DNA of 64,000 bases from Halopseudomonas pelagia CL-AP6 (GTDB lineage Bacteria > Pseudomonadota > Gammaproteobacteria > Pseudomonadales > Pseudomonadaceae): NCBI RefSeq assembly GCF_000410875.1, contig NZ_AROI01000002.1:124001-188000 (forward strand), written 5' to 3'. The position numbers were made by a program, and so were the translations under genes. This document shows, one piece after another, positions 45,359 through 53,817 of this stretch. Each line of letters opens with the position of its first letter. Within the stretch, counting starts at the first letter, position 1. The notes below the pieces were generated by a model. That model ran no database searches. It was not told where the DNA came from and was given only the letters and a program-made list of their open reading frames with translations.

Positions 45359-45526
45359 ATGAAAAAGTGGCAATGTGTAGTCTGTGGTTTTATTTACGAT
45401 GAAGCCGAGGGGTGGCCGGACGACGGCATCGCCGCAGGCACCGCCTGGCAAGATGTGCCCGCTGACTGGCAGTGCCCGGACTGCGGCGTCGGCAAGGAAG
45501 ACTTCGAGATGATCGAGATAGGCTGA
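45359..45526 (+). CDS. rubA: Rubredoxin
   Basis: A 55-residue iron protein read directly from the sequence. Four cysteine ligands occur as C6-V-V-C9-G and C39-P-D-C42-G, and the aromatic and acidic core [16 protein letters not shown] lies between them. It passes single electrons, and the reductase gene follows 37 bp downstream. In pseudomonads such pairs serve alkane hydroxylases or oxidative-stress reductases; no hydroxylase is visible here. As I recall, P. aeruginosa carries two rubredoxin genes at this place; only one is present here. Confidence 0.95.
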   Translation: MKKWQCVVCGFIYDEAEGWPDDGIAAGTAWQDVPADWQCPDCGVGKEDFEMIEIG

Positions 45527-45563
45527 ATAGCCCCAAGCCCCCCAAGCTTCAGGAGACGCTGAC

Positions 45564-46730
45564 GTGTCTGACGATGCCCCCCTTAATGCACCACTGATTA
45601 TTCTGGGAACCGGTCTGGCCGGCTACAATCTGGCCCGCGAATTTCGCAAGCTGGATAGCCAGCGCGAGCTGGTGCTGGTGACGGCTGATGATGGTCGTTT
45701 CTACTCCAAGCCATTGCTCTCGACCGGTTTTGCCAACGGCAAAGAGGCCGATGAGTTGGGCATGCAGGATGCGCCCACCATGGCCGCGCAGCTGAATGCG
45801 AGCGTTATGACCGGTATTCGAGTGACCGGTATCGATCGCATCAACCGGACATTACAGTACGCTGGCGGCCAGCTGAGCTATAGCGAGTTGGTGTTGGCAT
45901 GCGGAGCCCAGGCCAGACAATTGCCGGATGTGACCGCCATGGGCGAGCGATTATTGTCGATTAACGATTTGCAAGACTATGCGCGTTTTCGCACCGCGCT
46001 GGCCGGCAAGCAACGGGTGGTGATCATCGGGGCCGGGCTTATTGGTAGTGAATTTGCCAATGATTTGGCCAGCGCCGGGCTGCAGGTGCAGGTGGTCGCG
46101 CCGGACACTCAGTTGATGCCCGGTCTTATTCCGGCGCAGGTGGCGGCTCCGGTTCAGGCCGGATTGGAAGCGCTGGGCGTTCAGTTCCACTTGGGCCGCT
46201 CGGTAGTGGCAATGCAGCGCACCGACCAGGGCTTAAGGCTGACGCTGGACGATGGCAGTCAGCTGGAAGCGCAGCAGGGCTTGTCCGCGATTGGCCTGAT
46301 TGCCAATACCGAACTGGCCAGTGCCGCCGGCATTGAATGTGGTCGGGGTGTGAAGGTTGACCGGCAGTTGCGCACGAGTGATCCGACTATTTACGCACTG
46401 GGTGACTGCGCTGAAGTGCAGGGCTTGAACCTGATGTACGTGATGCCGTTGATGACCGCCGCACGATCGCTGGCTCAGACGTTGGCGGGCCAGGCTGCAC
46501 AGATTACCTACGGGCCCATGCCGGTCATGGTCAAGACGCCTGCCTGCCCGCTGGTGGTGGCACCGCCGGTGACGTCCGCCAATGGCAACTGGACCATCAG
46601 CGGCAGCGGCGCGGATATTGCCGCGCTATTTCATGACGCCCAGGGCGTGCTGCATGGTTATGCCCTTACCGGCAGTGCCGTGGCACAAAAGTCGGAGCTG
46701 AACCGGCAACTACCGGCCTGGCTGGTCTGA
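45564..46730 (+). CDS. rubB: NADH:rubredoxin reductase
   Basis: A 388-residue FAD enzyme of the pyridine nucleotide-disulfide reductase family without a redox disulfide. The FAD dinucleotide fold is ILGTGLAGYNLAREF at the N-terminus, the NADH fold VVIIGAGLIGSEFANDL lies near 150, and the second FAD motif is IYALGDCAEV near 278. It starts with GTG 45564 behind AGGAGA. It reduces the rubredoxin encoded directly upstream. Confidence 0.94.
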   Translation: MSDDAPLNAPLIILGTGLAGYNLAREFRKLDSQRELVLVTADDGRFYSKPLLSTGFANGKEADELGMQDAPTMAAQLNASVMTGIRVTGIDRINRTLQYAGGQLSYSELVLACGAQARQLPDVTAMGERLLSINDLQDYARFRTALAGKQRVVIIGAGLIGSEFANDLASAGLQVQVVAPDTQLMPGLIPAQVAAPVQAGLEALGVQFHLGRSVVAMQRTDQGLRLTLDDGSQLEAQQGLSAIGLIANTELASAAGIECGRGVKVDRQLRTSDPTIYALGDCAEVQGLNLMYVMPLMTAARSLAQTLAGQAAQITYGPMPVMVKTPACPLVVAPPVTSANGNWTISGSGADIAALFHDAQGVLHGYALTGSAVAQKSELNRQLPAWLV

Positions 46731-46888
46731 CATATTCCGACAGAATCACAGGACCTTTCTGCCTTTTGTCGGGAAAACAGTGAATCACAGCACAGCCAAC
46801 GGCTTTTTCGGCTGGCGTGCGGGGCAGAGTCGTGCCATTCTGATTGGGCTGTGAAGGCCAGTCCAGGCAGCTCTGCCCGGCCTGACAA

Positions 46889-46910
46889 GCCGCTGCGAGG
46901 ATGCAGCGGC
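46889..46910 (+). other. Hairpin in the hupB leader
   Basis: GCCGCTGC and GCAGCGGC form a perfect 8-bp stem with loop GAGGAT, 33 bp before the hupB start. An A-rich stretch follows. It could end transcription reading leftward, or act in the leader of hupB; no choice can be made by eye. Confidence 0.5.
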
Positions 46911-46943
46911 AGTAAAAACAAAAACAACATGAACGAGGCTTCT

Positions 46944-47216
46944 ATGCGTAAACCGGATCTCGCTGCGGCTATTGCCGACAAGGCTGACCTGACCAAAGAC
47001 CAGGCAAACCGCGTGCTTAACGCTATTCTTGATGAAATTACCCAGGCCCTTAGCCGCAAAGACACCGTGACACTGGTCGGGTTTGGTACCTTCCTTCAGC
47101 GTCATCGTGGCGCCCGTACCGGCAAAAACCCGCAAACAGGTGAGCCTGTGGCCATCAAGGCCAGTAATACCGTGTCCTTTAAACCAGGTAAAAGCCTGAA
47201 AGAATCGGTCAACTGA
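46944..47216 (+). CDS. hupB: HU-family DNA-binding protein
   Basis: A 90-residue nucleoid protein. ATG 46944 follows GAGG and gives MRKPDLAAAIADKADL, the normal HU N-terminus; the frame is open upstream but non-coding. The arm region RTGKNPQTGEPVAIKASNTVSFKPGK is typical of HU. It bends DNA as a homo- or heterodimer. P. aeruginosa has an HU-like gene at the same place (PA5348, from memory), different from the main hupB beside lon, so the symbol is approximate. Confidence 0.9.
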   Translation: MRKPDLAAAIADKADLTKDQANRVLNAILDEITQALSRKDTVTLVGFGTFLQRHRGARTGKNPQTGEPVAIKASNTVSFKPGKSLKESVN

Positions 47217-47321
47217 GTTCACCGGCCGGGAGCCGGATCAGGCCAACGTGCCCTGGTCCAGGCTCTCGATAACAAGTGTGTGTAGCGGGGGAACGCCGGC
47301 AACGGCGGTCGATCTGCTCGC

Positions 47322-48731
47322 TCAGTCGTGTTGATAACTGCTGACCAGTACTTTCAGCGCGTCTCGCGCCTCCAGCACCTTGTGCATCACTGCGTTGGCG
47401 TCATCGCGCGTCAGGTCCAGGCGCTCCAGCAACGTGTCTGGAATATCGATTTGCGGGCCACCACCAATACCTTCCTGACGCAGTAGTGCTAGCGCCAGAA
47501 AGACCAGGTTGGCGTAGACGCTGTCCGGTCCCTGGTAGTTGCCGTCATGTTGGTAGCGAATGGCTGTAGAGACTTCTGCGGGCATATCCCAAAAGCGCAT
47601 CAACCAACTGCCAATCTGATCGCGGCTGACCCCGAGCAGGTGCTGGTCAATCAGCTCGACGGACACATGCGGGTTGGCCTCCTGATGCCGGCAAATGGTC
47701 TTGAAGTAGGGCGGAAAGATGAACGCCAGAACCAGATAGCCAAAATTGTGCAGCAGCCCTGCAAGGTAGTTAAGCCCCAATTCCGGCCGCTTGCCACGCG
47801 GCATGGCTTTGGCCAGCCCCTCAATGACGGCTGCGGTATAAATTGCCTGCTCGCGGTAGTTGGTGTTCCCCTCGGGTGCATCCTTGGGCAGCTTGAAGGT
47901 TTTACCCAGCGACAGGCCTACTGCCAGATTGATCACCAGGTCAAAGCCCAGCACACGGCCGATAGCATCTTCCACCGAACGGATCTTTCCCGGTGCGGCG
48001 TAAAACGGCGACGATGCCCAGCTGACCACCTGCGCGGCCAGACTCGGATCGGTTTCTACAACGTCGGCGAGGTCGTCAATGCTGGCTTCGGGGTTGACCC
48101 GTAGCTTCATGACCTTCTGCGCGGTGATGGGCATGGGCGGTATTTCAATGGTTTCTTCAAGCCGTTGACGCATGCGCAGGGCGGTGAAGTTACTCACTGC
48201 GCGGGACAGGTCCTGACTGTCCTGCGCCGGGTCGGCAGGCAGGCTGGGCAAGCTATCCAAACGCACGGAGAAATGCGCCGCGCTGGCCTTGGCCACCAGC
48301 GTGCGCGCCGCCTGCTGGTCTATTTCCAGGCTCCAGCCCTGCAGGCCGCTATCGAGCCACAGGCTGGGCTGTTCAAGCAGCTTCTGCTCGAATACGCAGG
48401 GTGAGTTGAAGAGCACTGGCAGGCCAGGCAGATGGTTCAGCTGATGCTTGGCCAGGATGCGCTGCAACTGTGTCGCGCGCACGGGCTCCAGTTCGCGGCC
48501 GAGCAAGACGCCGATTTTTTTCAGGTCCAGCAGGTGATCCTTGGGGAATAACGCCAGGACGGTACCCAGGCTGTCGCACAACAGCGATGCCTGTACTTGC
48601 TGTGCCAGTGGGCCGGCATGCCGAGACGGCCGCAGCTGATAACTCAGACCCTGCTGTTGCAGCAGCTTCTCGATCAGTAGGGGCAGGCTGACATTGTTCT
48701 CCTCGGAGGCGGCAAGGGTATTCATCGACAT
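47322..48731 (-). CDS. YbaK-like plus HDOD domain signalling protein
   Basis: A 469-residue protein. Residues about 18-165 resemble the YbaK / aminoacyl-tRNA deacylase fold (LCDSLGTVLALFPKDHLLDLKKIGVLLGRELEP). Residues about 190-400 are an HDOD domain (PPMPITAQKVMKLRVNPEASIDDLADVVETDPSLAAQVVSWASS). HDOD proteins act in signalling and gene regulation. This fusion recurs in pseudomonads next to recG; its biochemical role is not known. Confidence 0.88.
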   Translation of the reverse strand: MSMNTLAASEENNVSLPLLIEKLLQQQGLSYQLRPSRHAGPLAQQVQASLLCDSLGTVLALFPKDHLLDLKKIGVLLGRELEPVRATQLQRILAKHQLNHLPGLPVLFNSPCVFEQKLLEQPSLWLDSGLQGWSLEIDQQAARTLVAKASAAHFSVRLDSLPSLPADPAQDSQDLSRAVSNFTALRMRQRLEETIEIPPMPITAQKVMKLRVNPEASIDDLADVVETDPSLAAQVVSWASSPFYAAPGKIRSVEDAIGRVLGFDLVINLAVGLSLGKTFKLPKDAPEGNTNYREQAIYTAAVIEGLAKAMPRGKRPELGLNYLAGLLHNFGYLVLAFIFPPYFKTICRHQEANPHVSVELIDQHLLGVSRDQIGSWLMRFWDMPAEVSTAIRYQHDGNYQGPDSVYANLVFLALALLRQEGIGGGPQIDIPDTLLERLDLTRDDANAVMHKVLEARDALKVLVSSYQHD

Positions 48732-48886
48732 TGTCCTTGTTCTGGGAGTCAGGATGAGTGGACGTCAGTGCTGAAACGGGGTGACGGACGCACCAGTTCT
48801 GTCTGATCTTAGCATGCACTCTGGTCTAGTGCCGTAGTGGCAGATTAACCCAGTGCACCGGGGTTTTTCCGCTGCCGCAGCACCTC

Positions 48887-50971
48887 TTATACCTGGGCAA
48901 ACTGCTGTCCGTGGGCCAGCCAGCGGTCGATCAGGGCCGGGCAGCGCTGCGGATAACGCTGCTGCATCAGGCTGGCAGCTTCCTGCACTCTGGGCAATAA
49001 ATCGGCATCACGGACCAGATCGGCAACGCGGAACTGAATCAACCCGGTCTGCCGCGTGCCCAGCACTTCACCAGGGCCGCGCAGTTGCAGGTCCTTTTCT
49101 GCGATGACAAAACCGTCAGTGCTTTCGCGCATGATGCCAAGCCGCTCGCGACCCAGCTGGGACAGCGGGGCGTGGTACAGGAGCACGCAATGGCTGGCTG
49201 TACTGCCACGGCCCACTCGGCCACGCAACTGATGCAGTTGCGCCAGGCCCAGGCGTTCCGGGTTTTCGATGATCATCAGGCTGGCATTGGGCACGTCCAC
49301 GCCCACCTCGATCACCGTGGTAGCGACCAGCAGATGCAGGTCGCCGCCTTTAAAAGCGGCCATGATCTCGGCCTTTTCGCTGGGCTTCATGCGGCCGTGG
49401 ATCAGGCCGATGGACAGCTCGGGCAGCGTCTCGCACAGCGACGCCCAGGTGACCTCTGCGGCCTGTGCCTGTAGCTGCTCGGATTCCTCAATCAGCGTAC
49501 ATACCCAGTAGGCTTGGCGCCCCTCGGCGCAGCCCGCGCGTACGCGCTCAACGACTTCTTCGCGGCGGCTGTCGGCAATCAGTACAGTATTGACCGGGGT
49601 ACGCCCAGGCGGCAGTTCATCCAGCACCGAGGTGTCCAGGTCGGCATAGGCGCTCATCGCCAGGGTGCGCGGAATCGGCGTCGCGGTCATGATCAACTGG
49701 TGCGGTGAAAATTGCCCGGCGGCGCCCTTGTCGCGCAGGGCCAGGCGCTGCTGTACGCCGAAACGATGCTGCTCATCGATGATCGCCAGGCCGAGATTGT
49801 GAAACTGCACCTCGCCCTGAAATAAGGCGTGGGTGCCGACCACCATAGCCGCGTCGCCGGTGGCGATCATCTGCAGCTGGTTCTGCCGGGCCTTGCCCTT
49901 GAGTTTGCCGGCAAGCCAGGCGACCGAGATACCCAGGGGGGCGAACCAGGCGCTGAAGTTGGCATGATGCTGTTCGGCCAGAATTTCTGTCGGGGCCATC
50001 AATGCCACCTGCCAGCCGGCCTCCAACGCCTGCAATGCCGCCATAGCGGCGACCACCGTCTTGCCCGCGCCCACATCCCCTTGTACCAGACGCAGCATGG
50101 GCTGGCGCTGTTGCAGATCAGCGCTGATTTCCACGCCGACACGCTGCTGCGCCCCGGTTAAGGGAAACGGCAGGCGCTGGAGAAACTGGGCCGCCAGCTC
50201 TTGGCTGGGCGGCATTGCTGGCGCCTGATGCGCGCGAAACTCGGCGCGCAGGCGCAGCATGGTTAACTGGTGGGCCAGCAGCTCCTCAAAGGCCAGCCGG
50301 TGCTGCGCCCAATGCCGTCCTTCTTCCAGTGCCTGAAGATCCACCGAGGGCGGCGGGCGGTGCAGGGTGCGGATTGCATCGTGCAGCGAGCCCAACTGGT
50401 ACTCGCTGGTCAGCTCTTCTGGAAGCAAATCGACCAGGCTGTTGCCCTGGGCCAGCCAGGTTAGCGCCGCGTCAGACAAGCTGCGCAGGCGCTGTTGGGA
50501 CAGGCCTTCGGTGCTGGGATAGATAGGCGTTAGCGTCTCGGCGACAGGCAGTGGCTCGTCGCTATCCAGATTCTGCAGCTCGGGATGATAAATTTCCAGC
50601 CCGGAAGCGCCCGGTCTGACCTCGCCGTAACAGCGCCAGTGGCTACCGCGCTGCAGGTTGGATTTCAGTGCCCCGGAAAAATAGTAAAAGCGTAAGCTCA
50701 GGGTGCCGCTGCCGTCCTGAATGCGGCACAGCAGGCTTTTACGCCGGCCCATGACCACATCGGCGCCTTGCACCACACCCTCAACAACCGCGTCCATGCC
50801 GGGCCGTAAGGCGCCTATCGGCATGACGCGCGTGCGGTCCTGATAGCGCAGCGGCAGATGGAACAGAATGTCTTGTACTGAACTCAGGCCCAGCTTGGTG
50901 AGCTTTTCCGCCAGGGCCGGGCCGATGCCCTTGAGCGCCGTCAGTGACGTGATGTGCTGCACGGCGGGCAT
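48887..50971 (-). CDS. recG: ATP-dependent DNA helicase RecG
   Basis: A 694-residue fork-reversal helicase. The wedge/OB domain occupies about 1-250, with Walker A GDVGAGKT at 298-305, the DEQHRFG box near 397, and the motif QLRGRVGRG near 585. I start at ATG 50971 (MPAVQHITSLTALKGIGP); the longer frame to 51148 lies inside the oxyR gene. Length equals E. coli RecG within one residue. It follows oxyR by 4 bp, a pair known to form an operon in P. aeruginosa. Confidence 0.95.
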   Translation of the reverse strand: MPAVQHITSLTALKGIGPALAEKLTKLGLSSVQDILFHLPLRYQDRTRVMPIGALRPGMDAVVEGVVQGADVVMGRRKSLLCRIQDGSGTLSLRFYYFSGALKSNLQRGSHWRCYGEVRPGASGLEIYHPELQNLDSDEPLPVAETLTPIYPSTEGLSQQRLRSLSDAALTWLAQGNSLVDLLPEELTSEYQLGSLHDAIRTLHRPPPSVDLQALEEGRHWAQHRLAFEELLAHQLTMLRLRAEFRAHQAPAMPPSQELAAQFLQRLPFPLTGAQQRVGVEISADLQQRQPMLRLVQGDVGAGKTVVAAMAALQALEAGWQVALMAPTEILAEQHHANFSAWFAPLGISVAWLAGKLKGKARQNQLQMIATGDAAMVVGTHALFQGEVQFHNLGLAIIDEQHRFGVQQRLALRDKGAAGQFSPHQLIMTATPIPRTLAMSAYADLDTSVLDELPPGRTPVNTVLIADSRREEVVERVRAGCAEGRQAYWVCTLIEESEQLQAQAAEVTWASLCETLPELSIGLIHGRMKPSEKAEIMAAFKGGDLHLLVATTVIEVGVDVPNASLMIIENPERLGLAQLHQLRGRVGRGSTASHCVLLYHAPLSQLGRERLGIMRESTDGFVIAEKDLQLRGPGEVLGTRQTGLIQFRVADLVRDADLLPRVQEAASLMQQRYPQRCPALIDRWLAHGQQFAQV

Positions 50972-50975
50972 GGGC

Positions 50976-51896
50976 TTATTTACGGCCCTTGGGTTGGCCG
51001 ACCGAACACAGCCGGATCGAGTCACTGAGGATCTCGATGGCCTTGGGCCGAGGGAAGCTGGCGCGCCAGGCGATGGCGACGGTGCGGTAGGGGGCCGGGG
51101 TTTTGAACTGCTTGGTGACCAGCAGTTCAGAGCTGTAATAGCGGTCATCGGCCGCCGACATCGGCAGCACCGTCATACCGATACCAGAGGCGACCATGTG
51201 GCGGATGGTTTCCAGCGAACTGGACTCGATGGTAGTTTGCCGTGACTGTTCGTCTTTCTTGCGCAGGCTGGGGCAAGCTTCCAGCACCTGATCGCGGAAA
51301 CAGTGCCCTTCGCCGAGCAATAACAGTTTGTTGTCGTCGAGCTCCTCAAGACTGATATTGTCTCTGACCGCCCAAGGATGGTCGGCCGGGATCAGCAGGC
51401 TGAAGGGTTCGTCGTACAGGGTCTTGGTCAATACATCCGGCTCATTGAAGGGCAGAGCGATGATGATCGCGTCCAGATCGCCGTTGCGCAGTTTGTCGCG
51501 CAGTACGTGAGTAAAGTTCTCTTCGATATACAGCGGCATTTCCGGTGCCACGTTGTGCAGCTGTGGCACCAGGTGCGGGAACATATACGGACCAATGGTA
51601 TAAATGGCACCGACTTTGAGCGGTGCAGACAGCTGGTTTTTGCCAGCGCTGGCCAGCTCGCGAATGGTCATCGACTCCTCAAGCACCTTCTGCGCCTGGG
51701 CGACAATGCGCTCGCCGATTGGCGTAACCCTGACCGCGCTCTTGCTGCGTTCAAAAATCATCACGCCCAGCTCGTCCTCAAGCTTCTTGACCCCGACGCT
51801 CAGGGTGGGCTGCGACACGTGGCAGCGTTCTGCCGCGTGGCCGAAATGTTGCTCCTGGGCGAGGGTCACTATGTAACGCAGTTCGGTCAGAGTCAT
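50976..51896 (-). CDS. oxyR: Peroxide-sensing regulator OxyR
   Basis: A 306-residue LysR-type regulator. The helix-turn-helix is HFGHAAERCHVSQPTLSVGVKKLE. The redox cysteines fall exactly at C199 (GEGHCFRD) and C208 (EACPSL), as in E. coli OxyR. I start at ATG 51896 (MTLTELRYIV); upstream in-frame codons to 51968 would overlap the divergent gene's start. It senses hydrogen peroxide and activates catalase and alkyl-hydroperoxide reductase genes. Confidence 0.95.
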   Translation of the reverse strand: MTLTELRYIVTLAQEQHFGHAAERCHVSQPTLSVGVKKLEDELGVMIFERSKSAVRVTPIGERIVAQAQKVLEESMTIRELASAGKNQLSAPLKVGAIYTIGPYMFPHLVPQLHNVAPEMPLYIEENFTHVLRDKLRNGDLDAIIIALPFNEPDVLTKTLYDEPFSLLIPADHPWAVRDNISLEELDDNKLLLLGEGHCFRDQVLEACPSLRKKDEQSRQTTIESSSLETIRHMVASGIGMTVLPMSAADDRYYSSELLVTKQFKTPAPYRTVAIAWRASFPRPKAIEILSDSIRLCSVGQPKGRK

Positions 51897-51959
51897 GGCG
51901 TATACTGCTCTCATATTCAATGACCCTAAGCATAGCGGGTTGATCGATAGAGGAAAACA

Positions 51960-52805
51960 ATGAAACAAGTACTTATTGCGGGTTGCGGTGATCTAGGAAC
52001 GGCCTTGGGTTTGCGCCTGGCTCAACGGGGTTGGCAGGTTACCGGCTTGCGTCGCGACCCTTCGGCATTGCCCGCAGGCATTACGCCGTTGGCAGCGGAC
52101 CTGTTAAAGGATGAGAAACCGGCTGACTGGCCAGCGCGGGTCGATTACCTGATTTATTGCCCGGCCGCCGGTAATCGCGACGCGGGGCTTTATCAACAGC
52201 TGTATGTCGAGGGCTTGCAACGGGTATTGGGCTGGTTGGGTGATGGGCGCAAGCAGCTCGGCTACCTGCTGCAGGTGTCCAGCACTGGCGTCTATGCCCA
52301 AAGCCAGGGCGAGTGGGTTACGGAAAATAGCCCGGCCCTGGCGGACAGCGACACTGCACAGGCGCTGATTCGTGCGGAAGACGTAGCGCTGCGCAGCGGC
52401 GTACCGGCCAGCGTGGTGCGTCTTGCGGGTATCTATGGGCCGGGTCGTACGCGGCTGATCGAGCAGGTCCGCAGTGGGCTGTGTATGCCGGAGGAGCCGG
52501 TGCAGTACAGCAATCGTATCCACCGCGACGACGCGGCGGCGCTGCTTGAACATCTGCTGTTGCAGGTGGAAGAGGACGAACTGCTGGCGCCCTGTTATCT
52601 GGGTGTCGACGATGAGCCAGCGAGCATGTACGAGGTGGCTAGTTGGCTGGCCGCTCAGTTGGGCGTAAGTTTGTTGGCCGAGGGCGCGACGAGTGGCCGG
52701 GTTGGCAGTAAACGCTGCAGCAACGCGCTAGCGAGGGAGTCTGGGTGGGAGCCGCAATACCCGAGCTTCCGCGAGGGCTACGCGGCGATGCTGAAGGCTG
52801 AATGA
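51960..52805 (+). CDS. NAD(P)-dependent epimerase/dehydratase-like protein, YeeZ type
   Basis: A 281-residue Rossmann-fold protein with GCGDLGTALG at the N-terminus and the atypical short-chain region SSTGVYAQSQGEWVTE near 100-118. The HRDD motif (IHRDDAAALLEHLL) is present near 180. This matches the YeeZ/YfcH-like group of extended SDR proteins, for which no reaction is established. It is transcribed divergently from oxyR, with 63 bp between the starts. Confidence 0.85.
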   Translation: MKQVLIAGCGDLGTALGLRLAQRGWQVTGLRRDPSALPAGITPLAADLLKDEKPADWPARVDYLIYCPAAGNRDAGLYQQLYVEGLQRVLGWLGDGRKQLGYLLQVSSTGVYAQSQGEWVTENSPALADSDTAQALIRAEDVALRSGVPASVVRLAGIYGPGRTRLIEQVRSGLCMPEEPVQYSNRIHRDDAAALLEHLLLQVEEDELLAPCYLGVDDEPASMYEVASWLAAQLGVSLLAEGATSGRVGSKRCSNALARESGWEPQYPSFREGYAAMLKAE

Positions 52806-52882
52806 CGGCTGACGCAGATGTTGTGTAGTGCGATGCCAGGCAGATGGACCGAACGCGGTTTTATGTTGTCCCAACAAGACTG

Positions 52883-52908
52883 GGAAGCCGGCCATCAGGC
52901 CGGCTTCC
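52883..52908 (+). terminator. Long perfect hairpin upstream of osmC
   Basis: GGAAGCCGGCC and GGCCGGCTTCC form an 11-bp perfect stem around ATCA, 28 bp before the osmC start. No T-run follows. It may end the upstream transcript or shape the osmC leader. Confidence 0.5.
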
Positions 52909-52936
52909 ATCTGGCAACCTGAACAGAGGACACGTC

Positions 52937-53362
52937 ATGAAGAAGACTGCATCAGCCCATTGGCAAGGCGATCTTAAGAACGGCAAAGGCACAGTGTCGA
53001 CTCAGAGCGGCGCTCTGAAAGACAATCCGTACGGCTTCAACACGCGTTTCGAGGATGCTCCCGGTACCAATCCGGAAGAGCTGATCGGCGCGGCTCATGC
53101 AGGCTGCTTCTCGATGGCGTTTTCTATGCTGCTGGGCGAGGAGAGCTTCACCCCGGACAGTATCGACACCAAAGCCACGGTGACGCTAGAGAAGCAGAGT
53201 GATGGTTTTGCCGTCACTGCGGTGCATCTGCAGATGCGCGCACGCATTCCAGGCATCGATCAGGCCAAGTTCGAAGAGATAGCGGGTAAGGCCAAGAGCG
53301 GTTGTCCGATATCCAAGCTGCTCAAGGCAGACATCACGCTGGACGCCACGCTAGAAGGCTGA
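52937..53362 (+). CDS. osmC: OsmC-type peroxiredoxin
   Basis: A 141-residue thiol peroxidase that reduces organic hydroperoxides. The two catalytic cysteines are C57 (HAGCFSMAFS) and C123 (KSGCPISK). ATG 52937 follows GAGGA and gives MKKTASAHWQGDLKNG, the standard OsmC start; the open frame upstream is not coding. Size matches E. coli OsmC (143). Its position near oxyR is suggestive of oxidative-stress function, but the genes are separately transcribed. Confidence 0.94.
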   Translation: MKKTASAHWQGDLKNGKGTVSTQSGALKDNPYGFNTRFEDAPGTNPEELIGAAHAGCFSMAFSMLLGEESFTPDSIDTKATVTLEKQSDGFAVTAVHLQMRARIPGIDQAKFEEIAGKAKSGCPISKLLKADITLDATLEG

Positions 53363-53370
53363 AGCGTTTA

Positions 53371-53394
53371 GAGGCCCCGGTTAACCGGGGCCTC
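53371..53394. terminator. Hairpin between convergent osmC and ridA
   Basis: GAGGCCCCGG, TTAA and CCGGGGCCTC form a perfect 10-bp stem. It lies between two converging genes and probably terminates both. Confidence 0.75.
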
Positions 53395-53419
53395 AACTTA
53401 GCAATTGCTCACCAACTGC

Positions 53420-53800
53420 TTAGCCGACCACCATCACCGCATCCATCTCTACCGGCACGCCTTTGGGCAATGCCGCCACGCCGATGGCTGCGCGAGCGGG
53501 GTAGGGCTGCTGGAAATAACGCGTCATGACGTCGTTGACCAGCGCAAAGTGACCCAGATCCGTCAGGAAGATATTCAGCTTGACGATGTCTTGCAGCGTG
53601 CCGCCGGCGGCTTCTGCGACGGCGCTCAGGTTGTCGAAAACCTGGCAAATCTGCTTTTCCATGCCTTCGACGACTTCCATGCTGGCCGGATCGAGCGGAA
53701 TCTGCCCGGACAGGTACACGGTATTGCCAACTTTGATGGCCTGGGAATAGGGTCCGATGGCGGCCGGTGCCCGGTCGCTGGTGATCACTTGCTTGTTCAT
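53420..53800 (-). CDS. ridA: RidA family enamine/imine deaminase
   Basis: A 126-residue YjgF/YER057c/UK114 protein. It has the typical [26 protein letters not shown]-terminal half and the active-site arginine in [18 protein letters not shown] near residue 105. It hydrolyses reactive 2-aminoacrylate and related imines. It is 17 bp downstream of spoT on the same strand, as in other pseudomonads. Confidence 0.95.
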   Translation of the reverse strand: MNKQVITSDRAPAAIGPYSQAIKVGNTVYLSGQIPLDPASMEVVEGMEKQICQVFDNLSAVAEAAGGTLQDIVKLNIFLTDLGHFALVNDVMTRYFQQPYPARAAIGVAALPKGVPVEMDAVMVVG

Positions 53801-53817
53801 TGAAACTCCAGGTGTAG

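Noticed and set aside
50972-51148. N-terminal extension of the recG frame
   Set aside because: It lies within oxyR, and RecG family length fits ATG 50971.
51897-51959. OxyR-binding site in the oxyR promoter
   Set aside because: Only short ATAG pieces are present, with the wrong spacing for the consensus.
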